The notes: generated from the letters alone by a model not told the origin. Counted from the stretch's first letter, positions 14,478-23,082 are shown. The stretch is DNA of 28,950 bases from Longimicrobiaceae bacterium (GCA_030146875.1 JASLAX010000109.1:1-28950); one strand, 5' to 3'. Numbers and translations: made by a program.

Positions 14478-17069
14478 GTGAGCCGGCTGCGACCCCTGGC
14501 CGCGCTGGCGTGGCGGGAGAGCCGCTTCGCGCGCCGCAGGCTGCTGCTCTTCCTCTCCTCCATCTCGCTGGGCGTGGCGGCCCTGGTGGCCACGCAGTCG
14601 TTCGCGGCCAACCTGGCCGGGGGCGTGCGCGACCAGTCCCGCGCGCTGCTGGGCGCGGACGCGGCGTTCAGCTCCAACCGCAAGTTCGGCAAGGCGACGG
14701 AGGCGGTGCTCGACTCGCTCCGCCGCGCCGGGGTGCCGGTCTCCCGCGTGACGTCGTTCGCCTCCGTGGCGCTGGCGCCGCGCACGGGCGGAACGCGGCT
14801 CTCGCAGGTGCGGGCGGTGGAGCCCGGCTTCCCGTACTACGGGGAGATCCGCACGACCCCCGCCGGCGCGTGGGCCGAGCTGGGAAGGGGGCGCGTGGCG
14901 CTGGTGGACCCCGCGCTGCTGACGGCGCTGAACGCGCGCGTGGGCGACGAGGTCACGCTGGGCGAGGCGCGCTTCCGCATCGCGGGAACGGTGGAGCGCG
15001 TGCCGGGCGAGTCGGGCATCTCCACCTTCTTCGCGCCGCGCGTCTTCATCCCCGCGCGCCACCTGGCGGAGACCCGGCTCCTGCGCTTCGGCTCCCGCGT
15101 GGAGTACGACGCGTACCTGCGCCTTCCCGCCCCCGGCGCGGCGAAGGCGCTGGTGGAGGGGAACCGCGCCCGCCTCCGCGGCGAGCGGGTGCGCGGGCGC
15201 ACGGCGGAGGAGCAGCAGGCGCAGCTCGACCGCGCGCTGGGGCGCCTGGGGTCCTACCTGGGGCTGGTGGGCACCTTCGCGCTGCTGCTGGGCGGGATCG
15301 GCGTGGCGAGCGCGATGGGCGCCTACATGGCGCAGAAGCGGGAGACGGTGGCGACGCTCCGCTGCCTGGGCGCCACGTCGCGGCAGGTGATCGCCGTGTA
15401 CCTGATGCAGGCCGCGGCGATGGGCGTGGCGGGCGCGGTGCTCGGAACGGCGATGGGCGTGGGTGTGCAGTGGGTGCTCCCGCGGCTGATGGCCGACCTG
15501 CTCCCCGTGCGCGTGGGGACGGCGGTGGACCCGGCCGCGGTGGCGACCGGGATCGGGGTGGGCGTCTGGATCGCCGTCGCCTTCGCGCTGCTCCCCCTGC
15601 TGGCCACGCGGCGCATCTCGCCCCTGCAGGCGCTGCGGCGGCGGGTGGAGGACCTTCCGGGCGGGCGCGACGGGTGGACGGCGGCCGCGGTGCTGCTGCT
15701 GGCGGCCAGCGTCGTCCTGCTGGTCGTGGTCCAGGCCGGCTCGCTCTGGCTGGGGCTGGGCTTCGCGGCGGGGATCGCGGCCACGCTGGGCGGGCTGTGG
15801 GCCACGGCGTGGCTGGCGGTGCGCGGGGTCCGCCGCCTGCGCACGGCCGGGCTCCCGTACCCGGCCCGCCAGGGGATCGCCAACCTGCACCGCCCGGGGA
15901 ACCAGACGCGGGTCGTCGTCCTGGCGCTCGGCTTCGGCGTCTTCCTGCTCGCCACCCTCTACCTGGTGCAGGACAACCTCCTCCGGCCCCTGCGGCCGGG
16001 GTCGGCGACGACGCGGGCGAACCTGGTCTTCTTCGACGTGCAGGAGGACCAGGCGCGGGGCGTGGACGACGCGCTGCGGGCCGCCGGGGTGGAGGTGCTT
16101 CAGCGGGCGCCCATCGTGCCCATGCGGATCGCGGAGATCAACGGCCGCCCCGCCAGCCGGCTGCTCGCCCGCCCGCGCCAGGAGGACGAGGACGGGCCTC
16201 CCCGCGGCGGGCGCGAGGGGGAGGGCGCGCCGGAGTCGTGGGCGGTGCGGCGCGAGTACCGCTCCACCTTCCGCGACACCGTGGTGGCCTCGGAGAAGAT
16301 GCTGCGCGGCGCCTTCTGGGAGCCGGGCCAGGCGAAGGCGGACGCGCAGGGGGCGTTCCCCGTGTCGCTGGAGCAGGGGATCACCAAGGAGCTGGGCGTG
16401 GACGTGGGCGACCGCATCACCTGGGACGTGCAGGGGGTGCGCATCAGGACCCGCGTGACGTCGGTGCGCGAGGTGGACTGGCGCCGCTTGGAGCCCAACT
16501 TCTTCGCGGTGTTCCCCGAGGAGGCGCTGCGCGGCGCGCCGCAGACCTGGGTGCTGCTGGCCGCCGCCCCCGCCGCCGCGACGCGGGCCCGCGCGCAGCG
16601 GGAGGTCGTGTCGCGCTGGTCCAACGTGGCCGCGGTGGACCTGACGGAGATCCAGGCCGCGGTGGACGAGGTGCTGGGGCGCGTGGCCACGGTGATCCGC
16701 TTCCTGGCCGCGTTCAGCGTGGCGACGGGCTTCATCGTCCTGCTGGGCGCCGTGCTGACCTCGCGCCTGCAGCGGGTGCGGGAGAGCGTGCTGCTGCGCA
16801 CGCTGGGGGCGACGCGGCGGCAGGTGGCCGCGATCATGCTCTCCGAGTACGTGGCGCTGGGCACGCTGGCGGGGCTGGTGGGGATCGGCCTGGCCACGGG
16901 GGCGGGGTGGGCGCTGGCCCGCTGGGTCTTCGAGATGGACTTCGCCGTCCCCGTCGCGCCGCTGCTCTGGCTCTGGGTGGGGGTCGCCGCGCTGGCGGCG
17001 GCGGTGGGGCTGGGCGCCTCGCGCGAGGTGTTCCGCAGCACGCCGCTCGAGATGCTTCGCGAGGAGTGA
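14478..17069 (+). CDS. ybbP: FtsX-family ABC transporter permease, YbbP type
   Basis: An 863-residue inner-membrane permease with about ten membrane segments in the YbbP layout: one near residues 20-42, a periplasmic MacB-like domain, segments between about 255 and 375, a central group about 400-450 and 480-500, a second periplasmic region, and a terminal FtsX domain about 735-850. Both FtsX domains carry the coupling motif: KRETVATLRCLGATSRQV (about 289-306) and RESVLLRTLGATRRQVA (about 771-787). The start is GTG at 14478; the ribosome-binding site is weak. Its ATPase partner is most likely the YbbA-type protein at 8355. The stop overlaps the ribosome-binding site of the RNB gene, so the two are coupled. 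E. coli YbbAP is thought to handle lipid-like or hydrophobic substrates, but the substrate here is unknown. Confidence 0.93.
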   Translation: MSRLRPLAALAWRESRFARRRLLLFLSSISLGVAALVATQSFAANLAGGVRDQSRALLGADAAFSSNRKFGKATEAVLDSLRRAGVPVSRVTSFASVALAPRTGGTRLSQVRAVEPGFPYYGEIRTTPAGAWAELGRGRVALVDPALLTALNARVGDEVTLGEARFRIAGTVERVPGESGISTFFAPRVFIPARHLAETRLLRFGSRVEYDAYLRLPAPGAAKALVEGNRARLRGERVRGRTAEEQQAQLDRALGRLGSYLGLVGTFALLLGGIGVASAMGAYMAQKRETVATLRCLGATSRQVIAVYLMQAAAMGVAGAVLGTAMGVGVQWVLPRLMADLLPVRVGTAVDPAAVATGIGVGVWIAVAFALLPLLATRRISPLQALRRRVEDLPGGRDGWTAAAVLLLAASVVLLVVVQAGSLWLGLGFAAGIAATLGGLWATAWLAVRGVRRLRTAGLPYPARQGIANLHRPGNQTRVVVLALGFGVFLLATLYLVQDNLLRPLRPGSATTRANLVFFDVQEDQARGVDDALRAAGVEVLQRAPIVPMRIAEINGRPASRLLARPRQEDEDGPPRGGREGEGAPESWAVRREYRSTFRDTVVASEKMLRGAFWEPGQAKADAQGAFPVSLEQGITKELGVDVGDRITWDVQGVRIRTRVTSVREVDWRRLEPNFFAVFPEEALRGAPQTWVLLAAAPAAATRARAQREVVSRWSNVAAVDLTEIQAAVDEVLGRVATVIRFLAAFSVATGFIVLLGAVLTSRLQRVRESVLLRTLGATRRQVAAIMLSEYVALGTLAGLVGIGLATGAGWALARWVFEMDFAVPVAPLLWLWVGVAALAAAVGLGASREVFRSTPLEMLREE

Positions 17070-17071
17070 CG

Positions 17072-18529
17072 ATGACGGACGCGGTGCGGGGCGCGCCGGC
17101 GGGGCTGGAGGAGGCCTTCTGGCGGGCGCGGCAGGAGATCGGCATCCGCACGGAGTGGGCGCCGGAGGCGGTCGCCGAGGCGGAGGAGGTGGCGCGCCGC
17201 GGGCCCGTGGAGGCGGCGCGCGAGGACATGACGGCCATCGACTTCGTCACCGTGGACCCGCCCGGGAGCCGCGACCTGGACCAGGCGCTCCACGTCTCCC
17301 GCCAGGGCGGCGGGTGGCGGCTCCGCTACGCCATCGCCGACGTGGGCGCCTTCGTGGGCCGGGGCGGGGCGCTGGAGAAGGAGGCGTGGCTCCGCGGCGT
17401 GACCTTCTACGCGCCGGACGCGCGCGAGCCGCTCTACCCGCCGGCCCTCTCCCACGGCGCCGCGTCGCTGCTCCCGGCCGAGACGCGCCCCGCCATCGTC
17501 TTCGACGTGACGCTGGACGGCCGGGGCGAGCCCACGCGCACGCGGGTGGTGCGCGCCACGGTGCGCAGCCGCGTCCAGCTCACCTACGAGCAGGTGCGCG
17601 ACCACGTCCTGGGAGGGAACCCCGCCCTCTCCGCCGAGCCGTGGGCGGCGTCGCTGCCGCTGATGCGCGAGCTGGGCGAGGCGCGGCTCGCGCGCGAGAC
17701 CGAGCGCGGCGGCGTGTCCCTGCCGCTCCTGGAGCAGCACGTGGAGAAGGAGGCCGCCGCGGCGCTGGGCTACGAGCTGGCGATCGAGGACCCCAACGTG
17801 GCCGAGGAGTGGAACGCGCAGCTCTCCCTGCTCGCCGGCCACGTGGCGGGGGAGAGGATGCTGGCGGCCGGCGCCGGCCTGCTGCGCGTGATGCCGCCGG
17901 GGGAGGAGGAGGCGATGGCCCGCTTCCGCGCCGTGGCGGCCGCCCTCGGCTTCCGGTGGGAGGACGGCGTCTCGTACCCGGCCTTCATCCGCGGGCTCGA
18001 CCTCACGGATCCGCGCGTCCCCTCCCTTCTCTGGCAGGCCAAGCGCACGGCGCGGGGGGCCGACTACGTCGCGCTCGCCGGGGAGCGGCCGGAGCACTTT
18101 CAGCACTCGGCGCTCGCCCTGACGTACGCGCACGCCACGGCGCCGCTGCGCCGCCTGGCCGACCGCTACGTGCTGGACCTCCTGGCAACCCTGGAGGAGG
18201 GAGGGACGGCGACGGCGGAGGAGACGGAGACCTTCGCGAAGCTGGCGGAGGTGATGAACGAGGCGGACCGCAAGGACGGCAAGCTGGTGCGCCGCGTGGT
18301 GGACCTGGCGGAGGCGTGGACGCTGCGCGGCCGCGAGGGCGAGACCTTCCCCGCCGTGGTGCTGGGGGAGCGCAACGGCGAGGTGGAGGTGCAGATCGGC
18401 GACCCGCCCGTGCGCGCCACCGCCACGCGGGCCGATGGGGCGAAGGCGCCGCCGCTGGGCACGGCGGTGCGCGTGCGGCTGACGGGGGTGGACCTGGAGA
18501 AGGGGGAGATCCGCTTCTCCCTGGCCTGA
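17072..18529 (+). CDS. RNB-domain 3'-5' exoribonuclease (RNase II/R family)
   Basis: A 485-residue RNB-family protein, shorter than RNase II (about 640) or RNase R (about 800) and without clear N-terminal cold-shock domains. The catalytic block VDPPGSRDLDQAL (about 61-73) has Asp62, Asp68 and Asp70, but the last Asp of the usual D-x-DD motif is Gln71. TYAHATAPLRRLADRY (about 351-366) matches the conserved RNA-binding block. A short beta-rich S1-like tail spans about 425-485. The form resembles the short RNB proteins of Actinobacteria. It should degrade single-stranded RNA processively from the 3' end if the remaining three Asp suffice. ATG at 17072 follows GAGGAG that overlaps the end of the permease gene, 2 bases after its stop. 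Confidence 0.9.
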   Translation: MTDAVRGAPAGLEEAFWRARQEIGIRTEWAPEAVAEAEEVARRGPVEAAREDMTAIDFVTVDPPGSRDLDQALHVSRQGGGWRLRYAIADVGAFVGRGGALEKEAWLRGVTFYAPDAREPLYPPALSHGAASLLPAETRPAIVFDVTLDGRGEPTRTRVVRATVRSRVQLTYEQVRDHVLGGNPALSAEPWAASLPLMRELGEARLARETERGGVSLPLLEQHVEKEAAAALGYELAIEDPNVAEEWNAQLSLLAGHVAGERMLAAGAGLLRVMPPGEEEAMARFRAVAAALGFRWEDGVSYPAFIRGLDLTDPRVPSLLWQAKRTARGADYVALAGERPEHFQHSALALTYAHATAPLRRLADRYVLDLLATLEEGGTATAEETETFAKLAEVMNEADRKDGKLVRRVVDLAEAWTLRGREGETFPAVVLGERNGEVEVQIGDPPVRATATRADGAKAPPLGTAVRVRLTGVDLEKGEIRFSLA

Positions 18530-18613
18530 CCCGCGCGGGCAACCCTCCGCCCGCCCGGTGGCGTCCGACGGGGTGACGCACCTTCCGTCCTCCCCCTCAA
18601 TCACGCCGACGCC

Positions 18614-19879
18614 ATGCGACCCATCCCTCTCCGCGGCCCCGCCGCGATGCTCGGCCTGCTCCTCGTCGGGGGGGCCGCGCCCCTGGCCGCCCAGCAGAAG
18701 GTGGTCCTTCCCGAGCGCGACCGTCCCCTGGCGGGCACCCCCGTGCAGGTTTTCGCCGTGGGCGCCGAGGAGGGCGAGAGCTGGGAGATGCTGAACGAGG
18801 TGGAGTCCGTGGCCTTCGACCGCGCGGACAACCTGTTCGTGCTGGACCGCGGCGGCGCGCGCGTGCTGGTGTTCGACGCGCGCGGCCGCTTCGTGCGGCA
18901 GATCGGGAAGAAGGGCGAGGGCCCCGGCGAGCTGCAGGTGCCGATGGGGATGGCGCTGCTGGCGGACGGCACCGTGGTGGTGGCGGACCTGGCGAGCCGC
19001 GCCTTCTCCCTCTTCCGCCCCGACGGCACCTTCCTCCGCAGCGTGACCTCGGGCCAGGGGGCGATGCTCGGGCGCGACCTGCGGGCCCATCCCTCGGGCG
19101 GGGTGGTGGGCCTGGGGCGGCCGATGCCGCGGCTGGAGGGAACGGGGATGCGTACCGCGACCCTCCCCGGGCCGGAGATCACGGTGCACACGCTGGCGGG
19201 CGCCGGGGGCGCGCGGACCCTCTACCGCATCCCCCAGCCCGCCATGCTGCAGCAGACCGCGGGCGGCACGGCCGAACGGCGCACCATGCAGGTGCGCGTC
19301 GCGGGCCCGCCGACCTTCGCGCCGCCCTCGCTCTGGGGCGTGCTGCCCAACGGCGGGCTGGCGGTGTCGCACACCTCCGGCTACACGGTGCGGGTGACGG
19401 ACCCCAGCGGCCGCGTGGTGCGCTACGTCCAGCGGCCCATGCGCACGCGGCGCCCCACGGAGGCGGACCGCGAGCGCGCCCGGGACCGACTGCGCGAGCA
19501 GATGCGCTCCGGCCGCGGCCGCATCACCATCTCGGTGGGCGGGCCGGGACGGGTCGGGGGCGGTGTGCCGCGCGGCACCTCGCCGCAGGAGATCGAGCAG
19601 CGCGTGCGCGAGATGCGCTTCGCCGACACCATCCCCGCGCTGCAGGGGATGACGGTGGCCTCCAACGGCACGCTCTGGATCGAGCGCACGCCGCGGAACG
19701 TGGGCGACCCCGGCCCCATCGACGTGGTCACCCCCGCCGGCCAGTACCGCGGCACCCTGACCGGCCAGCGCCTCCCCCGCGCCATCAGCGCCTCAGGCCG
19801 CGCGGCGTACGTCGACCTGGACGACGAGACCGGCGTCGAGCGCGTCATCGTCCGGCAGCTACCGGCCACCTGGCGGTAG
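18614..19879 (+). CDS. Secreted 6-bladed beta-propeller (NHL-like) protein
   Basis: A 421-residue exported protein. The signal peptide is residues 1 to about 27, with a hydrophobic core and the end PLAAQQ. NHL-like blades are clear at the N-terminal half: VESVAFDRADNLFVLDR (about 63-79), RVLVFDARGRFVRQIGKKG (about 83-101), GMALLADGTVVVADLASR and FSLFRPDGTFLRS. An Arg/Glu-rich helical insert with a Gly-rich loop (about 275-335) interrupts the later blades, which resume near LQGMTVASNGTLWIER. Proteins of this type are abundant in Gemmatimonadota; the ligand is unknown. ATG at 18614 has no good Shine-Dalgarno, and 84 bases separate it from the RNB gene, so it may have its own promoter. Confidence 0.88.
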   Translation: MRPIPLRGPAAMLGLLLVGGAAPLAAQQKVVLPERDRPLAGTPVQVFAVGAEEGESWEMLNEVESVAFDRADNLFVLDRGGARVLVFDARGRFVRQIGKKGEGPGELQVPMGMALLADGTVVVADLASRAFSLFRPDGTFLRSVTSGQGAMLGRDLRAHPSGGVVGLGRPMPRLEGTGMRTATLPGPEITVHTLAGAGGARTLYRIPQPAMLQQTAGGTAERRTMQVRVAGPPTFAPPSLWGVLPNGGLAVSHTSGYTVRVTDPSGRVVRYVQRPMRTRRPTEADRERARDRLREQMRSGRGRITISVGGPGRVGGGVPRGTSPQEIEQRVREMRFADTIPALQGMTVASNGTLWIERTPRNVGDPGPIDVVTPAGQYRGTLTGQRLPRAISASGRAAYVDLDDETGVERVIVRQLPATWR

Positions 19880-19881
19880 CG

Positions 19882-19904
19882 GTCGCCGGGGTTCCGCGGG
19901 CGAC
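19882..19904 (+). terminator. Hairpin after the beta-propeller gene
   Basis: GTCGCC (19882-19887) pairs with GGCGAC (19899-19904) and TTCTC follows, 2 bases after the stop codon. The stem is short but has a partial T-run. Confidence 0.45.
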
Positions 19905-19928
19905 TTCTCGCGCGGCCGGCGACGTTGT

Positions 19929-20053
19929 TGGAAGAAGGACGCGGAGCTTTAAAGAGAGGACGCGGAGGACGCGGAGGGGTTTGCTCCGTGCCCTCCGCGT
20001 CCTCTCGTTATCCTCTCCGTAGTTACCGCGAACTCCGTGAATTCCGCGTCCCT
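19929..20053. repeat. Nested palindromic 'GGACGCGGAG' intergenic repeat
   Basis: A 125-base element with an outer inverted repeat GGACGCGGA (19937-19945) / TCCGCGTCC (20043-20051) and an inner perfect 15-bp inverted repeat GAGAGGACGCGGAGG (19954-19968) / CCTCCGCGTCCTCTC (19992-20006). The loop itself holds ACGCGGAG and CTCCG, so the inner stem can extend. A degenerate relative lies at 5203-5266. Together with the next two entries it fills most of the 456-base gap between the propeller and TonB-receptor genes, where I find no credible gene. Confidence 0.75.
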
Positions 20054-20112
20054 AGAATGCTGGTTCGCTGCGAGACGGAGTCCGATCGCCGAGCCGGCCC
20101 CGTGCCCGGCGG

Positions 20113-20175
20113 TTGAAACCGCTGCAACAACTACACGAAGTCCGCCTTCGCGGACTGGCCTGTTTTCGGCCGCTC
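20113..20175. repeat. REP-like element with AGTCCGC/GCGGACT stem
   Basis: TTGAAACCGCTGCAACAAC leads into a 7-bp stem AGTCCGC (20139-20145), loop CTTC, GCGGACT (20150-20156), followed by GGCC-TGTTTTC-GGCC. I recall sequences of the form 'cgaagtccgcc..cgcggactt' as common dispersed intergenic elements in several high-GC phyla; that recollection is not verified here. Confidence 0.6.
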
Positions 20176-20293
20176 CGCAGTTGCGTCCACGAGATGGGTA
20201 GTGGCCGGCCCGCGAGGGGCACATCTCCAAAATCGAGACGGAAGGCGGCCGCCGTGGGGGCGCCGGCTCAACGAGCAGGGCTCGCCCGCCCCA

Positions 20294-20326
20294 CCTCCGC
20301 GTCTCCGCGCCCTCCGCGTCTCCGCG
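20294..20326. repeat. Tandem 'CCTCCGCGTCTCCGCG' repeat
   Basis: Two exact 16-base copies (20294-20309 and 20311-20326), one base apart, end 9 bases before the stop codon of the TonB receptor. The CTCCGCGT core also forms one arm of the palindromic element at 19992, so the two repeats share a motif. Confidence 0.7.
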
Positions 20327-20335
20327 TGAGGTGGT

Positions 20336-22426
20336 TTACTCGCCGCCCAGCAGGATGCGGGCGGAAACGTGAAAGGTCCGCCCCGGCCCCGGCTCGAAGT
20401 ACCTCCGCCCGAACGCGTTGACGACAACGGAGGAGTTGTGCCGCCGGTCCAGCACGTTCTCCACCGCCACGGTGGGGACCACGCGTAGCCGGCGGAGGCG
20501 GACGGTCATCCCCCCGGAGCGCAGGGAGAACAGGGCGTACGGGCGGGAGCGGAACGCGTTCTCGTCGTCCACCGGGATCGCGTCCAGGTATCGCCCCTCC
20601 ACCTCCGCGAAGGCGCCGCCGGGCACCGTGAAGGAGACCGCCCCGTCCACCCTGTGCGGCGCCACGCCGGGGACGCGCTTGCCGGCGAGCTGCGTCCCGC
20701 GGACGGTGTAGTCGCGGAAGCGCGCGTCGGTGCGCGCGTACGACAGGCGCCCGCCGAGGCCCGCGCCGGCGGGAAGGACGATGCCCGCCTCCACCCCCTG
20801 GTGCCGCGCGGAGCCCGCGTTGCGGAAGAACTGCCGCCCGGGCACGTCCGGCACCTCGAACGGGATCAGCGCGTCGCGCACGTTCGCGCGGTACGCCGCC
20901 AGGGCGTACCCCGCGCGCCCGAGCCGGCCCTTGGCCCCGCCCTCGTACGACACGGTGCGCTGGGGCTCCAGCTCGGGGTTGAAGCCGCCCGCCCCGTCCG
21001 CCCGGTTCGCCAGCTCCGTGGTCGTCGGCGTCTCGAACGCGGTCGCCACGTTGGCGTACACCGTCAGCACGGGGGCCAGCGTGAGCGACGCGCCGGCCGT
21101 GGGCGACCAGGCGTGCATCGTCCTCTCGCCGGAGTCGTCGGGGTTCCCGGCGCCGGCGAAGCGGTCGTCCACCGCGAAGCGCGCGCGGTCGTAGCGCAGG
21201 GCCGCCATCACCTCCAGCGGGCCGAGGGGAAGGGCGGCGTGCGCGAATCCGGCCGCGGTCGTCACCCGCTCCTTCTGGTCCAGGGCCAGGGCGCCGCGAT
21301 CCCCGCCCACGTTCACGAAGTTCCGCCGCCGGTCGCGCTGCAGCTCCGTCTCGGCCCCCGCCGTCCACCGCAGCCCGTCCCCGCCCACGGGCAGCGTGGA
21401 CGAGAACGCCGCCCGCAGCCCGCCGGCCCCGCGGCGCAGGTCGATAATCCGGCCCGGGATGGGGTTGTCCACCGTCCGCCGGAGCGCGTGCCCCGTGACC
21501 TCCAGCCCCCCGCGGCCGACGGCGCGCGTCCAGCGCACCCCCGCCTGGCTCTGCCGCCCTTCCTCTCCCGTGGCGTTGTCCACGTTGCCCGCGAACGCCC
21601 GCCGCGGCGCCGCGCGCGCGGCCGAGTCCGTCAGCGATCCCGGGTTCAGCGCGTCGTAGTCCACCGCGTTCAGCAGCAGGCGCACGTCGTCCCTCCTGCC
21701 CCGCCAGCCCAGCGTGGCGGAGAGGTGCGTCTGCCGCGCCCAGGCGTGCTCGCGCCACCCCTCCACCCGCAGCCGGGTGATGGAGGCGCGGTAGTCCAGC
21801 CCGCGCCGGCGCCCCGCCGCGACCGACTGCAGGCGCAGGAGCCCGCCGCTCCCGGCCCCCACGCGGTACTCCGACGCCAGCGGGACGGGAGGCGCCGCCT
21901 CGGTCTCCAGGTGGATGACGCCGCCCGCGGCGTTGCCGTAGAGGGCGGACGCGGGGCCGCGCACCACCTCCGCCCGCCCGAGCGAGCCGGGGTCCACGTG
22001 GTTCAGGGTGGTCTGCCCGTCGGGGAGCGTGGCGGGGATGCCGTCCACCAGCACGCGCACGCCCCGCACGCCGAACTGCGCCCGCGCGCCGAAGCCGCGG
22101 ACGGCGATTCGCTCGCCCACCGCCCAGTTCCAGCGGTTGTCCACCTGCACCCCGGGAACGGACGCCAGCCCCTCCGCCAGCGCCACGCCCGCCCGGCCCC
22201 TGCGCAGCGCGGTGGAGTCCACGGCGGAGACGGCGTACGGCGCGCGGCGGGCGGGGACGGGCGTGCGCAGGACGCGCACGGTGACCGTGTCCAGCCCCAG
22301 CGGGGGCACGGTGTCGGGCCGCTGGGCGGAGGCGGGCGCGGCGCAGGCCGCCACCAGCGCCAGCGCGGCGGCGGGGAGGTGGCGTCGGGTCACGGGCGTC
22401 CGGGTGGAGAGCGAGGCATGGGGCAC
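20336..22426 (-). CDS. TonB-dependent outer-membrane receptor
   Basis: A 696-residue TonB-dependent receptor. The signal peptide ends near CAAPASAQ (residue 35). A TonB-box-like DTVTVRV lies about 46-52, then the plug domain (about 60-175) with VPGVQVDN, RIAVRGFGARAQFG, VRVLVDGIPATLPDGQ and the typical end EVVRGPASALYGNAAGGVIHLET. The rest is a beta-barrel, with late strands such as YANVATAFETPTTTEL and the ELEPQRTVSYEGGAKG block. This architecture fits import of iron complexes, but no siderophore or cobalamin gene and no cobalamin riboswitch is nearby, so the ligand is open. The start is GTG at 22426; GTG at residue 12 (VTRRHLP) would give a more usual signal peptide, so the exact start is uncertain. 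It is convergent with the beta-propeller gene. Confidence 0.92.
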   Translation of the reverse strand: MPHASLSTRTPVTRRHLPAAALALVAACAAPASAQRPDTVPPLGLDTVTVRVLRTPVPARRAPYAVSAVDSTALRRGRAGVALAEGLASVPGVQVDNRWNWAVGERIAVRGFGARAQFGVRGVRVLVDGIPATLPDGQTTLNHVDPGSLGRAEVVRGPASALYGNAAGGVIHLETEAAPPVPLASEYRVGAGSGGLLRLQSVAAGRRRGLDYRASITRLRVEGWREHAWARQTHLSATLGWRGRRDDVRLLLNAVDYDALNPGSLTDSAARAAPRRAFAGNVDNATGEEGRQSQAGVRWTRAVGRGGLEVTGHALRRTVDNPIPGRIIDLRRGAGGLRAAFSSTLPVGGDGLRWTAGAETELQRDRRRNFVNVGGDRGALALDQKERVTTAAGFAHAALPLGPLEVMAALRYDRARFAVDDRFAGAGNPDDSGERTMHAWSPTAGASLTLAPVLTVYANVATAFETPTTTELANRADGAGGFNPELEPQRTVSYEGGAKGRLGRAGYALAAYRANVRDALIPFEVPDVPGRQFFRNAGSARHQGVEAGIVLPAGAGLGGRLSYARTDARFRDYTVRGTQLAGKRVPGVAPHRVDGAVSFTVPGGAFAEVEGRYLDAIPVDDENAFRSRPYALFSLRSGGMTVRLRRLRVVPTVAVENVLDRRHNSSVVVNAFGRRYFEPGPGRTFHVSARILLGGE

Positions 22427-22543
22427 GGGCGCCGGTCACCGCACCGGGCGTGCCGCATCGCGCGCCGGGGCTCGCGCGGAGGCGTGTGAGGCTGCATCTT
22501 TAGCGGCACGAAAGCCTTCCACGAGCGCACAGGGGAGCGGGAG
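22427..22543. promoter_or_regulatory. Divergent intergenic region, candidate promoter
   Basis: A 117-base gap between divergent starts. The only AT-rich patch is ATCTTTA (22496-22502), which reads TAAAGAT on the minus strand and could be a -10 for the TonB receptor; no good -35 is seen. The region is too short and lacks the conserved boxes for a cobalamin riboswitch. Confidence 0.25.
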
Positions 22544-23014
22544 TTGTCGGAGAGCGTGACGGAGGCGCCCACCCGGGCGGAGCGGATGTACGGCGTGGTG
22601 GGGGGAGGCGCGGTCCTCGTCGCCCTCTTCCTGCTGGTGCGCTCCCTGTTCGGGGGGGGCGCGAAGGACGACGGGGCGGTCCCCCCGGGAACGCTGTTCC
22701 CCCTCACCATCGTGGCCCCCGCGGCCGAGGCGGCGGTGGAGCAGCCCGTCTCCGTCACCTTCGTGACCCGCGCGCCGCTGAAGCTGGACGCCACCGGCTG
22801 GGCCGCGGAGGGGCGCCACCTGCACCTGACCGTAGGCGGCTCCGAGCTGATGCCCGGACCGCGCGACGTGGTCCCCGCCGGCACCAACCGCTGGACGTGG
22901 ACGCTCCCGCGCCTCCCCGCCGGGGCGCACGAGGTGGTGCTCCTCTGGTCCGGCCCCGACCACCGCCCCATCGCGGAGGGCGCCTCGGCGCCGGTGCGGG
23001 TGACGGTGCGCTGA
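22544..23014 (+). CDS. Membrane-anchored hypothetical protein with a beta-rich domain (156 aa)
   Basis: I do not recognise the family. Residues about 15-36 (MYGVVGGGAVLVALFLLVRSLF) form one membrane helix with a short N-terminal tail. The rest (about 48-156) looks like an Ig-like beta-sandwich, with alternating strands (PVSVTFVTRAPL, HLHLTVGG, RWTWTLPRLPAGAHEVVLLW) and a terminal PVRVTVR, probably outside the cytoplasmic membrane. The start is TTG at 22544, supported by GGGAGCGGGAG just upstream; GTG four codons later is an alternative. It lies 68 bases before the first GdpP_C-like gene and probably leads that transcript. Confidence 0.6.
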   Translation: MSESVTEAPTRAERMYGVVGGGAVLVALFLLVRSLFGGGAKDDGAVPPGTLFPLTIVAPAAEAAVEQPVSVTFVTRAPLKLDATGWAAEGRHLHLTVGGSELMPGPRDVVPAGTNRWTWTLPRLPAGAHEVVLLWSGPDHRPIAEGASAPVRVTVR

Positions 23015-23082
23015 CGCCGCCGGGCCTCTCCCCCTCCTCCGCGGACGTCCGCGTCCGCGCTTCCCCCCACGACCTCCCCCGC

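Noticed and set aside
12222..15890. Minus-strand frame of 1222 codons
   Set aside because: Arg/Pro/Gly-rich shadow of nitrilase-like paralogue 3 and the permease; no domain motif and no ribosome-binding site.
13307..18529. Very long plus-strand frame of 1740 codons covering the permease region in another frame
   Set aside because: Only its last 485 codons (the RNB gene) look like protein. The rest is low-complexity Gly/Arg/Ala antisense or out-of-frame to genes with clear motifs; long frames are expected at this GC content.
16100..19372. Minus-strand frame of 1090 codons opposite the permease, RNB and propeller genes
   Set aside because: Composition is that of an antisense shadow (His/Arg/Gly-rich), and all three plus-strand genes have clear family motifs.
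22427..22543. Cobalamin riboswitch before the TonB-dependent receptor
   Set aside because: The leader is only 117 bases and I find none of the conserved B12-box sequences.
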